A stretch of DNA of 64,000 nt from Linepithema humile (GCF_040581485.1 NC_090130.1:16247656-16311655); one strand, 5' to 3'; positions 44,752 through 55,716 are shown, counted from the first letter of the stretch. Numbers and translations are program-made. The notes: generated by a model from the letters alone, not told the origin.

Positions 44752-47700
44752 TTACAAATGTATCTTGTAATGTCCCCATGGTAGAGTGTCGGTGGAACCG
44801 GATACGACGTGCCGCTTATCGTCGTACGGACTGAGCGCGAGCTTCGACTCCGACACAGTGTACACCTCGTGCATCTTTGAGCGGATGCACGATTGACGCC
44901 GCGTCAGCTCGATTTCGGCGTTGAGGCACCGAGTGTAATCGTCGAACGTTATCGTTCACACTCTTTTTTACACCTTTAACCTTTTTGGTGTCTTTTTGGC
45001 CGGTGACTCTCAACGCGTACATCTTCGCTCTCAGTCCGACAAATTCCGTCATGATCGCACCGTTATTCTCGTCTTTCATCAGACCGGGTACTTTCTTGTT
45101 GGCGCGCGGCATACCGTAAGCGTTGTCCTCGGAGTAGTCGCTCGTGTCGAATTTGGATATATAGCGTTTCATATCCCGATACGCGTCCTTGCAGTGCAGA
45201 AAGTATATCAGACTGTCGGTATCGGTATACATAATTTTGCAATTGTCGCGGTAGAGAGGCGCCATGTACTCGTAGTGAAACTCGTACAAGCAGGTCTTGG
45301 ATATGTCGAGGATACACATACCCACGTAGATCGGCTTGTCAAATTTCACTTCGAGTTTTCGCAACTCTACGGCGATCAGATCCTCCGAGAACACGCTTCG
45401 GCTGTGGAAATTCGGTTTCGCGATTATAGCCTCCGCTCCGTACCGACCCTCCCACTGTATAACGAGCCGGACATCCGTGTGATTTCGCACATTCTCCATG
45501 GTTTTGCCGAAAACCGCGTTGTTCATCAATTTGTACAAATTTTTTTCGAAATTATTTTTCGCTCGTGTTCGAAACTGTGTATTTAGTTCTATGTATCCGC
45601 GGAGCCATGGAGATTGCGCGAATTGCAGTACGCGGTGAATTTTTGCAATTCGCAGACCATGTCGCACGCATTGCTGCAGATTACGATAGTGGATGACATA
45701 ACGCTGCTTATCGTGCAGCGTTGCGAGTAACTTGAGCTCCCGCTTGCCGGGCGGCTTATCGCGCGTCGGGCAGAACGGCAGGTCGGCGTGCGCGTCGTGA
45801 AGATTCACCGGATACTCGAGATCGACTTCCAGCACATAACCGGTAGCCGAATCGGATGCAACGGACATTACGTCAAAGTTTTCGACATCATCGACCCATC
45901 GAAATTTGGCGTAGGGCAACGGTTGACACATTGCCCACCCGTACAAGTTGTTTACATCATAGTACATTAGGTACGATGACGGTTCCGATGGGTCGTAGGA
46001 TGGTATGTATTTGTTGTTGGCGGCGGCGTATCGGTTGGAGCATTGGCTGAGACCACCGCGTATACCGCGCTCGACAAACAGTACCATATCGATGTCCGTG
46101 AGCAACTCGAATTTTACACGCGTGTACTTCAACATGGCGTCCCACGTGTATCCCGGTAGAGTGTAATAATGAGCGGGATCTAAACCGTAACTCTTTATAG
46201 ACATGTTTCGAAAATTTTAAAAAATATCCGCCAACAAAAGAACGTCTGTTTTCAAATACAAATCGCTGCATTGACCTAGATCTTCGATTGAAAATGTTTG
46301 CCAGACGTTTGTCGCGTGCGCGTAATCGCTCTCGGATACTGTTTCTCCGGTGAGCAAGCTGTAAAACGATTCGCGCGATGGTAGGCTTGTGTCCCGGAGC
46401 TTGTCGACGCTGTCGACGTACTCGTAGGGAAACACGCCTTTCCGAGTAAGCAAATTGAAATTTTCCGCAGATAAATGTTTGAATTCCGATCGTGAAATTT
46501 TTAATTCATCTACAGTTAAATAAGATGCCAATTTGTCGAGACTTGTACTGAGAAATCTGAACGAATCGATGAATCGTAATTTTATACACAATTTTGATTT
46601 TTGATCCTCGGTATCTTTAACGATTTTTGTAAATGAAATGTAACGTTCTTTCGTCAGCGGTAACAATTCGACGTTGCCTTCGAAAGCATTGGCAACGTCT
46701 TTGATTATAAAATGCGCGTCGTAACCGGATAAATTGTGAAATATCACCGGGATAACGTGGGAGTCTTTGTAATTTAGATTGCACGACGAGTGCGCGGCAC
46801 CGCGGTAACGTCCGGTCAGATGACAATGATCGCGCACCCGCGTGTCGTCCGGTGTAAACGGTTTCTTGCACACATGACACGTTACGGCGCTACAAAATTC
46901 CTCCGATTCCTCCCGCGTAAGATTCGCCATGGGGACGACGGTGGTGCGGATTGCTTTCACGCGGTGCGTCAAATCGTGCAGTTCGTTAACAAACCACGCT
47001 GTGCAATCCTCACCGCGATATGACTTATAACTAGAGAGCGAATTATCGTAAGCGCAACTTACATAATATCCTACGCTAAAGGCTCTGTGATGTTGGTAGG
47101 CGTAAGTAGTACCGTCCTGATCCTCCTTTTTCTCGAGCGTACATTCGAGATCGGCGTACACTACAAACGGAACCCGCTCCTTTCGATTGTAATTCTGGAA
47201 CGTCAGCCACTTGTCGTCCTCGCTGGGGAGAACGACGCAGTCGTTCATTTTCCCGCAGTCGACGCTGTGGACTGACAACTTCTCCCGTGTATAAAAGTAG
47301 TGTAGACATCTGTAATAATTTGTATAATTAATACTGCGAATAAAGTATCGAATTATTCTATAAATGTGCTTTTATTTACCGATCGCAAATGTACATTTTA
47401 TGTGTGTGCTTGCTCAGTTGTGAGCTCACCAACCGCGGCAGGTTGTTTATGTACGCAAAGTGTGCCTCGTTGTTTTCACGCACGTAGAGAAGGTTGACGT
47501 GCTTCTTCTTTTTGTCGTCGGCGAGCCGCAGAGGGACGATTTTGGGTGGTAAAGACGTTGACGGAGATGGCGTTTAGTTTCTCAAACTTTGATATTTGTG
47601 GCAGCGTCACGGGAAACTCGATGCCGCATAGATTCAGTACCGTCGAATAATGCGGGTATTTGATTGTTCTTTCCGGGTGTTTTTCCGTTGGATGTAAAGC

Positions 47701-48441
47701 TGCTACCACCGCCCACGCGAAACATGCATTGTCCGTCGATTGCACGTTGACCACCGCCCTTTTTAGCATAATTTTCCGCGATAACTTGATGTGGCATCCC
47801 GCGTGTAGAGGATTGAACTTGTTCACATTGACGGTGAGATTCAGGATACGTGACAACGCCCATTCACTATCGCGTTCCTGAAACTCTTCCAGAGCCGCCA
47901 GAATATCATCCTCCACGTGCCGCGTGTACCACTCGTTGAGATCGGATGTGGGAAACAGCTCGCAATTTTTGGTGGCGATGGTCTTCACGGCAGTCTTGTC
48001 GCCCGCGATGAATTCCCCGTTGAACGCGGTGTTAATCTTGATGCTGTTGTGTTCCACCATGACGCCCTGGATCCGTTCGATGACGGTATTTCTCACGTTT
48101 TTTAAAAACTTGCGTGGATCTATGTAGTTTTGATTGATAATCGCACCGGTCAGTACACGGTTCCTAAACGCCGTCTCGATCTCCTTCCACGTGTAGCGCT
48201 TCTTCTCATATCCGCCGTATCCGGCACCGACGGGCACAAAACGCTCGTGCAGGGCGTCCATCACACCCTCCAGACGCGCAATTTGCGCCACCAGAGAATT
48301 GACTACTCCGGTGCGTTGCCTCTTGCGACATTGTTCCTTAAGAGAATCGAGGTACTCGTTGCACTCGTAGTCCCATGGAAAGAACTTTCCCATCGTTTTG
48401 ATATTCGCTGCTCGTACGGTAAGATCGCGCTCCTTCTCCAT
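44752..48441 (-). pseudogene. Polinton protein-primed DNA polymerase B, spliced and broken
   Basis: Exon 1 from ATG 48441 to 47380 (FRNRVLTGAIINQNYIDPRK; FQERDSEWALSRILNLTVN), exon 2 from 47309. Exonuclease motifs VVYADLECTLEK and FHNLSGYDAHFIIK; an endonuclease VII-like Cys/His insert (CHVCKKPF, DHCHLTGRYRGAAH, CNLNYK) between them; polymerase motifs YYDVNNLYGWAM, NLYKLMNNAVFGKT and MYTDTDSLIY. About 1,200 codons in all, the usual size. Breaks: frameshift near 47545, TAA at 46217-46219, frameshift near 44955, after which the conserved end is in another frame to 44752. In an intact copy it would replicate the element using a terminal protein primer. Confidence 0.92.
47310..47379 (-). other. 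70-nt intron within Polinton polB
   Basis: Donor gtaaat at 47379, acceptor attattacag ending at 47310. The frames on both sides meet in the same phase and the family pattern continues across the junction, including a Cys pair split by the intron. Confidence 0.8.
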
Positions 48442-48477
48442 TTTGAACAACTGTGATTATTTGTTTTTTTCTCACTT

Positions 48478-48660
48478 ACTTTATATACCCGTTTGTTGCA
48501 CACAACACTAACTATAAACATAACGATGATGCATTCTGACAACATGGCGCTGTCTACAATTTGTATAAACAATCCTTATCTTTTCTCTTCCGGGAATTAT
48601 TGTAATATGATATCCCCACCACTCCAAATTTACCCCTTTTCCTCCAAACACGATGACGCA
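48478..48660. repeat. Internal inverted copy of the Polinton left end
   Basis: The reverse complement of about 35860-36030, including the inner terminal-repeat part (cttttctcttccgggaatta) and the promoter module. A second partial copy of gacaacgtggcgttgcctac follows to about 48705, so the segment is itself duplicated. 48661-48909 holds no gene. Confidence 0.8.
48480..48509 (-). promoter_or_regulatory. Polinton TATA module before polB
   Basis: Minus strand gtgttgtgtgcaacaaacgg then gtatataaag, about 45 bp upstream of the polB ATG (48441). Confidence 0.7.
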
Positions 48661-48909
48661 ATCTGACAACGTGGCGTTGCCTACAATTTGTATAAACAAT
48701 CCTTATCACACCCTCTGATATCTAAGAAACGGCGCTCAAATGCTGCCTCTTTGTTCTAAATACAGCGATGATGTAATTTAAACAGGCGCTCTACTTTGAT
48801 GCGCGCGTTGTAGGATAAGTCGGTATAGTGGATAAGATGACACGGAAAAATAATAAAAAAATTTTAATTACAATTGAAATAATATTTATTAATATGTAAT
48901 ACACAATTG

Positions 48910-49620
48910 TTACAACTCCGCAAAGACCTGAGTCACCAGTTCACAATCAATTATATTATTCTTACCGAATAAATCGCTTTTGCGAATTGCCACGTGATCG
49001 GGGTCCTTTGCATTCCTCGCGATTTCTGAAAAGTGTGCGAACTTGACATCAACCATACCGGTGATGTTGTTCAACGAATGATTGATACAGTCTACACAAT
49101 ATTCAAGTGCAAACATGTTACACATGGTTCGGTTTGACATGATTAAACATAATGCTGATGTTGCCAGGTGCATTACTTTTAGGTTGTTCATTTTTCCAAA
49201 ACTTAACGTGCAGTGTCCAACGGTCTGAGACGATGCTTCGTCCATATCATTCTTAAAGAAGCTGGCGATGATGCCCCGTTGATTCATGAATTCTTTCCAT
49301 ACGTCGTATGATAGACGTAGCTCCTTACCATGATTGTCACCGAGAGCGATTTCTACACAGCTCGACGTTGAGACGTTGATTCCGATGTCGAGATACTTGT
49401 ACCCAGTCTTCGTCAAATAGTATCTTCTAACCAAGATCCTAGATGATTCTTTTTCCATCTTTGACATATTACTTTTTTGTTTTCTGTGAAAAATAATTTG
49501 TGAGTTTAAAAGTATAACAATTAAGTTTAACGATGTAGCTAAAGAAACGACTTACTTGTTGGGTAATTGCAGCTTCTTCGCACTCTGCTGTTCGTTGATC
49601 TGATTATTCACGGTTGACAT
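48910..49620 (-). CDS. Spliced orphan Polinton gene, 212 aa
   Basis: Exon 1 (49556-49620) encodes MSTVNNQINEQQSAKKLQLP; donor gtaagt at 49555; 72-nt intron; acceptor ttttcacag; exon 2 (48910-49483) starts in phase and reads KMEKESSRILVRRYYLTKTG, then IGINVSTSSCVEIALGDNHG, VGHCTLSFGKMNNLKVMHLA and NNITGMVDVKFAHFSEIARN. No frame breaks, a strong TATA module upstream, and a decayed paralogue in the neighbouring Polinton relic. No transmembrane segment or known domain. Function unknown; position at the extreme end resembles accessory genes of large DNA viruses. Confidence 0.75.
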
Positions 49621-49716
49621 GGTGCAAAATATCGTTGCTAGTAAACGTCACAGCGAACTAGTGATTTTCTCAATGATTTCGAACGACTGATGGTTCCTAT
49701 TCTTTTTCACTTGCTT

Positions 49717-49741
49717 TATATACCCGCTTGTTGCATACAAA
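49717..49741 (-). promoter_or_regulatory. Polinton TATA module before the orphan gene
   Basis: Minus strand tatgcaacaagcgggtatat followed by aaagcaagtg, about 100 bp before ATG 49620. Confidence 0.7.
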
Positions 49742-49929
49742 ATTGAAATCTGACAACATGGCGCCGAAAATGCTGACGTGGCTGCCTGTTGCTATGGGCT
49801 TTTGTTCTAAATACAGCGATGACGCAATCTGTAAACCTGCACGAACCTGCATACTATAAACATAACAATGATACATTCTGACATGGCGCTCTACTTTGAT
49901 GCGTAGAAAAAAAACCAAAGGATGTAAAC

Positions 49930-50225
49930 AGTTCTCGGAATCCTTATCTTTTCCAGGAATCCTTATCTCTTCCAGGAATCCTTATCTTATCTCTTCCGGG
50001 AATCCCCCCACTTCCAGGAATTATTATTATCTGATACCCCCCACCACTCTTAAATTACCCCCTCTTCTCCAAAACGATGACGTCATTACCCCCTCCACTG
50101 TTATCTGATACCTTCCCTCTCCCCCGCACCTCCCCTCGTCTTCCCAACTCCTATGTAATCCGATACCCCTCTTCCCCGCACCCCCCTCATTGCTCCTGGG
50201 TTAGAACCGGCATAGCTATACTACT
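49930..50225 (-). repeat. Polinton right terminal inverted repeat
   Basis: Matches 35698-35945 inverted but is longer because the word ggaatccttatctcttcca is repeated three times (49937-50010). Ends ccggcatagctatactact at 50225. Confidence 0.93.
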
Positions 50226-50231
50226 TATGTT

Positions 50232-50500
50232 CATCCATTTCGTTGTAAATTAAAGCAATTTTATTTAATCTTCTCTTCATGACTTACAAGAGGAACATCA
50301 GATATCGAAATCACTGATTTCGCTGAATTTTTTGTATAATGTGATATATCTCGAAAATTATTTGAGATATCAAAAAATGTTTTTTTACAAAAGTTTTATA
50401 GTAAGGACACCTCTATTTAAGCATCTTAATAAAATTTTTTTACAGATTTTTAAAAAAATTATGTTTAAAAAATATGTTTTTAAAATTTTATTAAGATACT
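50232..50500. other. Host-side flank and A+T-rich palindromic patch
   Basis: After the target duplication the sequence becomes A+T-rich; a palindrome (catcttaataaaattttt and reverse complement, 50428-50500) sits before the element at 50501. The segment 50360-50430 recurs inverted at 54681-54745. Confidence 0.4.
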
Positions 50501-50549
50501 TAAGAGGATGCTGAAGTCATATTGTTACCGACCGAAACTTCAATTTTCT

Positions 50550-50836
50550 AAAAAGGGTGGCGTTTTTTATTGCTTTAATAGAATTACAAATCCTTTGGTG
50601 TAAATAAAGTACATATGCTAATCTTTCGGCAGTTGGTCAAATTTAAACCAAAAAATAAAAAAAATTTTTGAAAATTTACCGACAATGTCACCTCAAAGAA
50701 TTATATCTTTTATATCAAAATTATACTGCTTCAATCTGCAAAACAAGACCATGTGCCGAAGAAGAGCGTATGAAACAATAATGGAAAACCAAAAAAATAG
50801 AGCTTAGAGACTTATTTTCAAAACGCCACCCTTTTC
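50550..50836. mobile_element. 287-bp MITE-like segment
   Basis: Inverted ends aaaaagggtggcgtttt (50550) and aaaacgccaccctttt (near 50820-50835). Interior has no frame of note. 50837-51169 that follows is A+T-rich with a short (GT)n patch near 50975-51012. Confidence 0.6.
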
Positions 50837-51169
50837 CAGATTTATGTAAAGCATGTGTGCAATATAGAAAGAATAAGGTAAAAAAGAGCTATAGATTAGT
50901 TCCGAGATTTTGGGATAGAGGCGCTATACAGTTCTCAGTGCTATCTGTCATATACAGAATCTTTTAGGTTAGTTATGTGTGTGTTAGTTGTGCGTGTGTG
51001 TGTGTTTGTGTTATGTGCTACGAAACCCGGCTGAAAAAAATGGGTTGAAGGCACTCTGAAGGATAAAAAAGTGTATGTATTATACATAAATTTTGCAACA
51101 TTTTTGCAAACATTTATATTATTTAATTACATACATTCATATTCTAATTTCTACAAAATACTTTTATTC

Positions 51170-52240
51170 ATGTGCTTTATGTGTATATATTATGTATATT
51201 CTGTGCTCCATATTATGTATATTCACATCAAAGTATCTATGTAAAATTAACTTTTTATATCATCTTGTATATTGTATATCATTTATATGAATATCATTTT
51301 GTATATTGTATATATTTTTATAATAAATGTATATGTCATATAACTTATTTATAAAGCATGAAATATATATAAAGGTATTTTTAGTTTCTTGTATGTATCA
51401 TTTGTAAAAAAATCTTGATAAAAAAAACATTAATTTTGTGACTTGCAATTATCTGTTTCAATATATACTTCTTTTAAATACTTACAACTAGCCTTATTTT
51501 ATGCGTTTTCCTTGGTATCTAAAATACACATCAAAATATAAAATTAATTTCTAGTTCAGTAGAAAAAAAACATTGTAGTCTTACACCAGAAAGGAATGGT
51601 AAAATATCATGTATATGTAATAACAAATAAATCACTTTTCCACTGACATTATACACAACTTTGCAGAAATAAATTTATTCTGTGAATTTTGAATGTGTAG
51701 TGCAGGTTAAAACACACCGTCGAAATATATCTATATTTTTGAAATAATAATTCTGATTTTTCATGAATCACAGTGGTTTTATAAAATGTTCAATTTTAAC
51801 AGTTTTTATTGGACTGTACTTTAGACAATATTATATTTTGCCATTTCTCTCTGTTGTAAGACAAGAATGTTTCGTTTCTACTGTAATAGAAATACATTTT
51901 CGATTTTGATACGTATTTTAAATACCAAGTTAATCACATAAAATAAGGCTAAGTGTAAGTATTTAAAAGAAGCATATAATGAAACAGATTATTGCAAGTC
52001 GCAAAATTAATGTTGTTTCTTTTATCAAAATTTTTTTACAAATGATAGACACAAAAAAATAAAAATATCTTTATATTTCATGCTTTAGAAATAAAAAATA
52101 TGGCATATATCATATACATTTATTGTAAAAAGAGTATACAAAATGATGTCAATTTCTTAGAAAAATATTTTGATATAAATATAGATAATGTGGAGCATAT
52201 AATATACATTATATATATATATATACATAAAGCATATGAC
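51170..52240. repeat. 1.07-kb imperfect palindrome
   Basis: Left arm about 51170-51605, right arm about 51835-52240. Matching words include cataaaataaggcta (51945) against tagccttattttatg (51491), and gtaaaaaaattt-type words near 51407 and 52030. Spacer about 230 bp. No coding frame. Typical of a foldback element. Confidence 0.8.
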
Positions 52241-52261
52241 GTAATAAAAGTATCTTACAAT

Positions 52262-52845
52262 AAAGAATAAGACAAGCCAGAGGCGGTTTCCTCGTGGACT
52301 GGCAATATATAATAAGACAAGCCAGAGGCGGTTTTCTCGTGGACTGGCATTAGAAAACTCTTATTCTTGTCTTCAAGCCAGAGGCGGTTTCCTCGTGGAC
52401 TGGCAATATAGAATAAGACAAGCCAGAGGCGGTTTTCTCGTGGACTGGCATTAGAAAATTCTTATTTTTGTCTTCAAGCCAGAGGCGGTTTCCTCGTGGA
52501 CTGGCAATATAGAATAAGACAAGCCAGAGGCGGTTTTCTCATGGACTGGCAATATAGAATAAGACAAGCCAGAGGCGGTTTTCTCGTGGACTGGCATTAG
52601 AAAATTCTTATTCTTGTCTTCAAGCCAGAGGCGGTTTCCTCGTGGACTGGCAATATAGAATAAGACAAGCCAAAGGCGGTTTTCTCGTGGACTGGCAATA
52701 TAGAATAAGACAAGCCAGAGGCGGTTTTCTCGTGGACTGGCATTAGAAGAAAATTCTTATTCTTGTCTTCAAGCCAGAGGCGGCTTTGTCGTGGACTGGC
52801 AATATAGAATAAGACAAGCCAGAGGAGATCTTTCGTGAGCTGACA
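52262..52845. repeat. Satellite family A: 28-bp hairpin monomers with alternating spacers
   Basis: Twelve copies of gccagaggcggttttctc plus gtggactggc, each able to pair gccag with ctggc. Spacers are of two kinds, 17 bp (aatatagaataagacaa) and 28 bp (attagaaaattcttattc...), giving 45- and 56-bp units. The last copy is a hybrid with family B. Confidence 0.95.
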
Positions 52846-53790
52846 ATTTTAAATAAATATAATCAGAGGCGATCTAACGTCAGCTGACAGTTTAGAAGAA
52901 AGAGAGCTAAAGGCGATTTATTCGTGAACTGGCAAATTGTAAGAAATATTGTCAGAGGCGATCTATCGTGAGCTGACAATTTTAAATAAATATTGTCACA
53001 GACGATCTAACGTCAGCTGACAGTTTAGAAAAAAGAGAGCTAAAGACGATTTATTCGTGAACTGGCAAATTGTAAGAAATATTGTCAGAAGCGATCTATT
53101 GTGAGCTGACAATTTTTAATAAATATAGTCAGAGGCGATCTAACGTCAGCTGACAGTTTAGAAAAAAGAGAGCTAAAAACGATTTATTCGTGAACTGGCA
53201 AATTGTTAGAAATATTGTCAGAGGCGATCTATCGTGAGCTGACAATTTTAAATAAATATTGTCACAGACGATCTAACGTCAGCTGACAGTTTAGAAAAAA
53301 GAGAGCTAAAGACGATTTATTCGTGAACTGGCAAATTGTAAGAAATATTGTCAGAGGCGATCTATCGTGAGCTGACAATTTTTAATAAATATAGTCAGAG
53401 GCGATCTAACGTTAGCTGACAGTTTAGAAAAAAGAGAGCTAAAAACGATTTATTCGTGAACTGGCAAATTGTAAGAAATATTGTCAGAGGCGATCTATCG
53501 TGAGCTGACAATTTTAAATAAATATTGTCACAGACGATCTAACGTCAGCTGACAGTTTAGAAAAAAGAGAGCTAAAGACGATTTATTCGTGAACTGGCAA
53601 ATTGTAAGAAATATTGTCAGAGGCGATCTATCGTGAGCTGACAATTTTTAATAAATATAGTCAGAGGCGATCTAACGTCAGCTGACAGTTTAGAAAAAAG
53701 AGAGCTAAAGACAATTTATTCGTGAACTGGCAGATTTTAAGAAATATTGTCATAGGCGATCTAACGTCAGCTGACAGATTTGAAGAAATA
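52846..53790. repeat. Satellite family B: 133-bp higher-order repeat, 266-bp super-period
   Basis: gtcag(a/g)ggcgatctatcg starts at 52951, 53084, 53217, 53350, 53483 and 53616: exactly 133 bp each. Each repeat consists of three ~44-bp monomers; the second alternates between gtcacagacgatc and gtcagaggcgatc in successive repeats, giving a 266-bp period. Monomers pair gtcag with ctgac. Sequence relation to family A is clear (aggcg core). Confidence 0.95.
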
Positions 53791-53879
53791 CGTATTTATT
53801 TTAGTTAGCAATTTACTGCACGTGTGGTCTGTTTATATTTTATCAGATAATTTATAAGGTCATTTAACCTTTTTTCTCG

Positions 53880-54465
53880 CAATTGAAATTCTATCGTATG
53901 GCTGAATGATGTACATACGAGACAAAATAGACTTATAGAAGGTGTCTAATAGATATAAGTTAGATATGATAAAATATTTTATTTGAAAAATGTATGTATA
54001 ATACTATATGTCTAATTGGAAAAATATGTTATATGCTTTTCCTATTTTTATTCTTATGTAACAAATACAAAATAAATAAATAAGTTAATTAATTATTGAA
54101 TACATACATATACATATTGAATATAGTTATCTTTATTTTGTATTTTATATAACTGAAATAATATATACTTTCATTATTTTAGTCATTATCATATAAAATA
54201 CAAAATAAAGATAACTATTTATTGAATATATGTGTATATGTATATATTAATTAATTGATTAATTAGTTATTTAGTATTTACTACATAAGGATAAAAGTAA
54301 GAAAAGTATATGACATTTTTCTTCAATGATATATATAGTATTATATGTATATTTTTTATTTATTATTTTGTCATATTTAGTTTGTATTTATTTGACACCT
54401 TGTATACGCTTATGTTTTCTCGGACATTATATTGCAGCTTTGCGACGAAATTTCAGTCGAGGAAA
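53880..54465. repeat. 580-bp imperfect palindrome next to the satellite
   Basis: Arms of about 290 bp meet near 54172; examples are aaataaagataacta (near 54207) against tagttatctttattt (near 54127), and gaaggtgtc (53939) against gacacctt (54395). 54466-54662 follows with a small hairpin, cggaccta/taggtccg, near 54565-54590. Confidence 0.8.
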
Positions 54466-54680
54466 CAAGCGCAAGCATCGTTTGTTTACAAACTTCCGAT
54501 GACACACGTACACAGACCACACGTCAGTGTAGTGAGTCACCACTACAAACAAATGCGTACACACGGACCTACGCGGCATAGGTCCGTAGGCTGCGCCGAT
54601 AATGTCATTTCATTTTTAGTACCATCGAAATGATGGCGCTTTCGCGTCGGAGTTCGCCCGTCACTTCAGCATCCTCTTAA

Positions 54681-55096
54681 ATAGAGGTGTTCTTACTATA
54701 AAACTTTTGTATAAAACATTTTTTGATATTTCGAATAGTTTTCAAGATATATTGTAAAAAGCAAAAAGCCGCTCTTAATATAAGGGGCAGTTTCACTCCT
54801 TAAAACCGTTTTTGCGCAGCAACTAAAAATTTCTAAATTTAGATAAACTTCCGAAAAGCTATCACCCCCGATTTTGCTGATTTTTAGCGAAATTACTTAT
54901 TTTATGTAGTGTTCAGGATTACAAGTTATAAAGCAAAAATTTCGCTTTGTTCGAAGCTTCGAGAATTCGTTAGCCTTTTTTTCGCCGCTATTTATTTATT
55001 CTCAGCAAAGCGGCCTTCAAGCTGTTCGCGTCTGTATAAGAAATTGTCGAAAAACGATTAGTTTCACTTTTCTAACGCGTAATGCGATTGTCAGCT
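54681..55096. other. Unassigned sequence before the BEL element
   Basis: Inverted relative of 50360-50430 to about 54760, then unremarkable sequence; no gene. Confidence 0.35.
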
Positions 55097-55404
55097 TGTT
55101 ACCAAGTTTGCGGTGTCGATCGCTGATAGGTAGATTTTCGGCGGCTAGCGTCGACTACGTGCCGGTTGCTGTATGCCTAGCTAGAGTCCGAGACGAGAGA
55201 GCATCGAGCACGGATGTGCAACGCGAGTGAATTGCGACGACGAAAAACCTTTGTAACGCGAGCGAGTGAATGAGTTCGACGTCGAGACTGATCGCCGGGT
55301 GTTGTTTGCAATAAAGACTTGTGAAACCTACGAGGCAGATCTTTTATTTACCAGCGCGAACCTGCAGTCGCGAACGCGAACGAACCGGCATAAATTGTGT
55401 AACA
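55097..55404 (+). repeat. BEL/Pao 5' LTR (about 308 bp)
   Basis: Starts tgttaccaagtttgc, ends attgtgtaaca; contains tgcaataaagacttg, a polyadenylation-type signal, near 55308. No 3' partner in the window. Confidence 0.6.
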
Positions 55405-55565
55405 ATCGGATTCATTAACACAAGCGTCTGCCGTCAATCGGTGTCCGTCGGACCGTAAGTGCACTCGCGCATCGGCTGTCCTGTGCTCGCTCGTGCCAGC
55501 AGCCCGACGCTCTCGTGTGCGCGAGTGAGTTCGCTAGATAGCGAACATCTGATCAGCCGTCGCAT

Positions 55566-55716
<151 letters not shown>

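Larger units (their letters stand above)
35698..50225. mobile_element. Polinton/Maverick element, 14.5 kb, complete ends
   Basis: Termini are inverted repeats starting agtagtatagctatgccgg, with a perfect 6-bp target duplication tatgtt at 35692-35697 and 50226-50231; both are Polinton hallmarks. The gene set is protein-primed DNA polymerase B, rve integrase with chromodomain, A32/FtsK-type ATPase, adenoviral-type protease, two capsid-like proteins and a phospholipase A2-like protein. Genes sit in blocks: capsid/protease leftward and ATPase/integrase rightward from about 41 kb; polB and a spliced orphan gene leftward from the right end. Frameshifts and stops in several core genes suggest an inactive copy. 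Confidence 0.97.
50501..54680. mobile_element. Possible 4.2-kb element bounded by inverted ttaagaggatgctgaagt
   Basis: ttaagaggatgctgaagt at 50501-50518 and its reverse complement at 54663-54680 bound a block with no gene but several palindromes and a satellite array. The inverted similarity continues outward on both sides (aaaagttttatagtaag, acacctctattt). No target duplication was found, and it may instead be a chance cluster of foldback repeats. Confidence 0.4.

Noticed and set aside
44996..45586. 196-codon plus-strand frame inside polB
   Set aside because: Antisense of the polymerase palm; the minus-strand reading contains the catalytic YTDTDS motif.
50332..51354. Short Phe/Ile/Tyr-rich frames suggesting membrane proteins
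   Set aside because: They lie in very A+T-rich sequence and palindrome arms, where such frames are expected by chance.
52262..52845. CRISPR-like array (28-bp partly palindromic repeats with spacers)
   Set aside because: The spacers are just two repeated sequences, the genome is eukaryotic, and the monomers grade into a satellite.
52262..53790. Self-cleaving ribozyme array
   Set aside because: I looked for the hammerhead core words (ctgatga and gaaa in the right order) and did not find them in the monomers.
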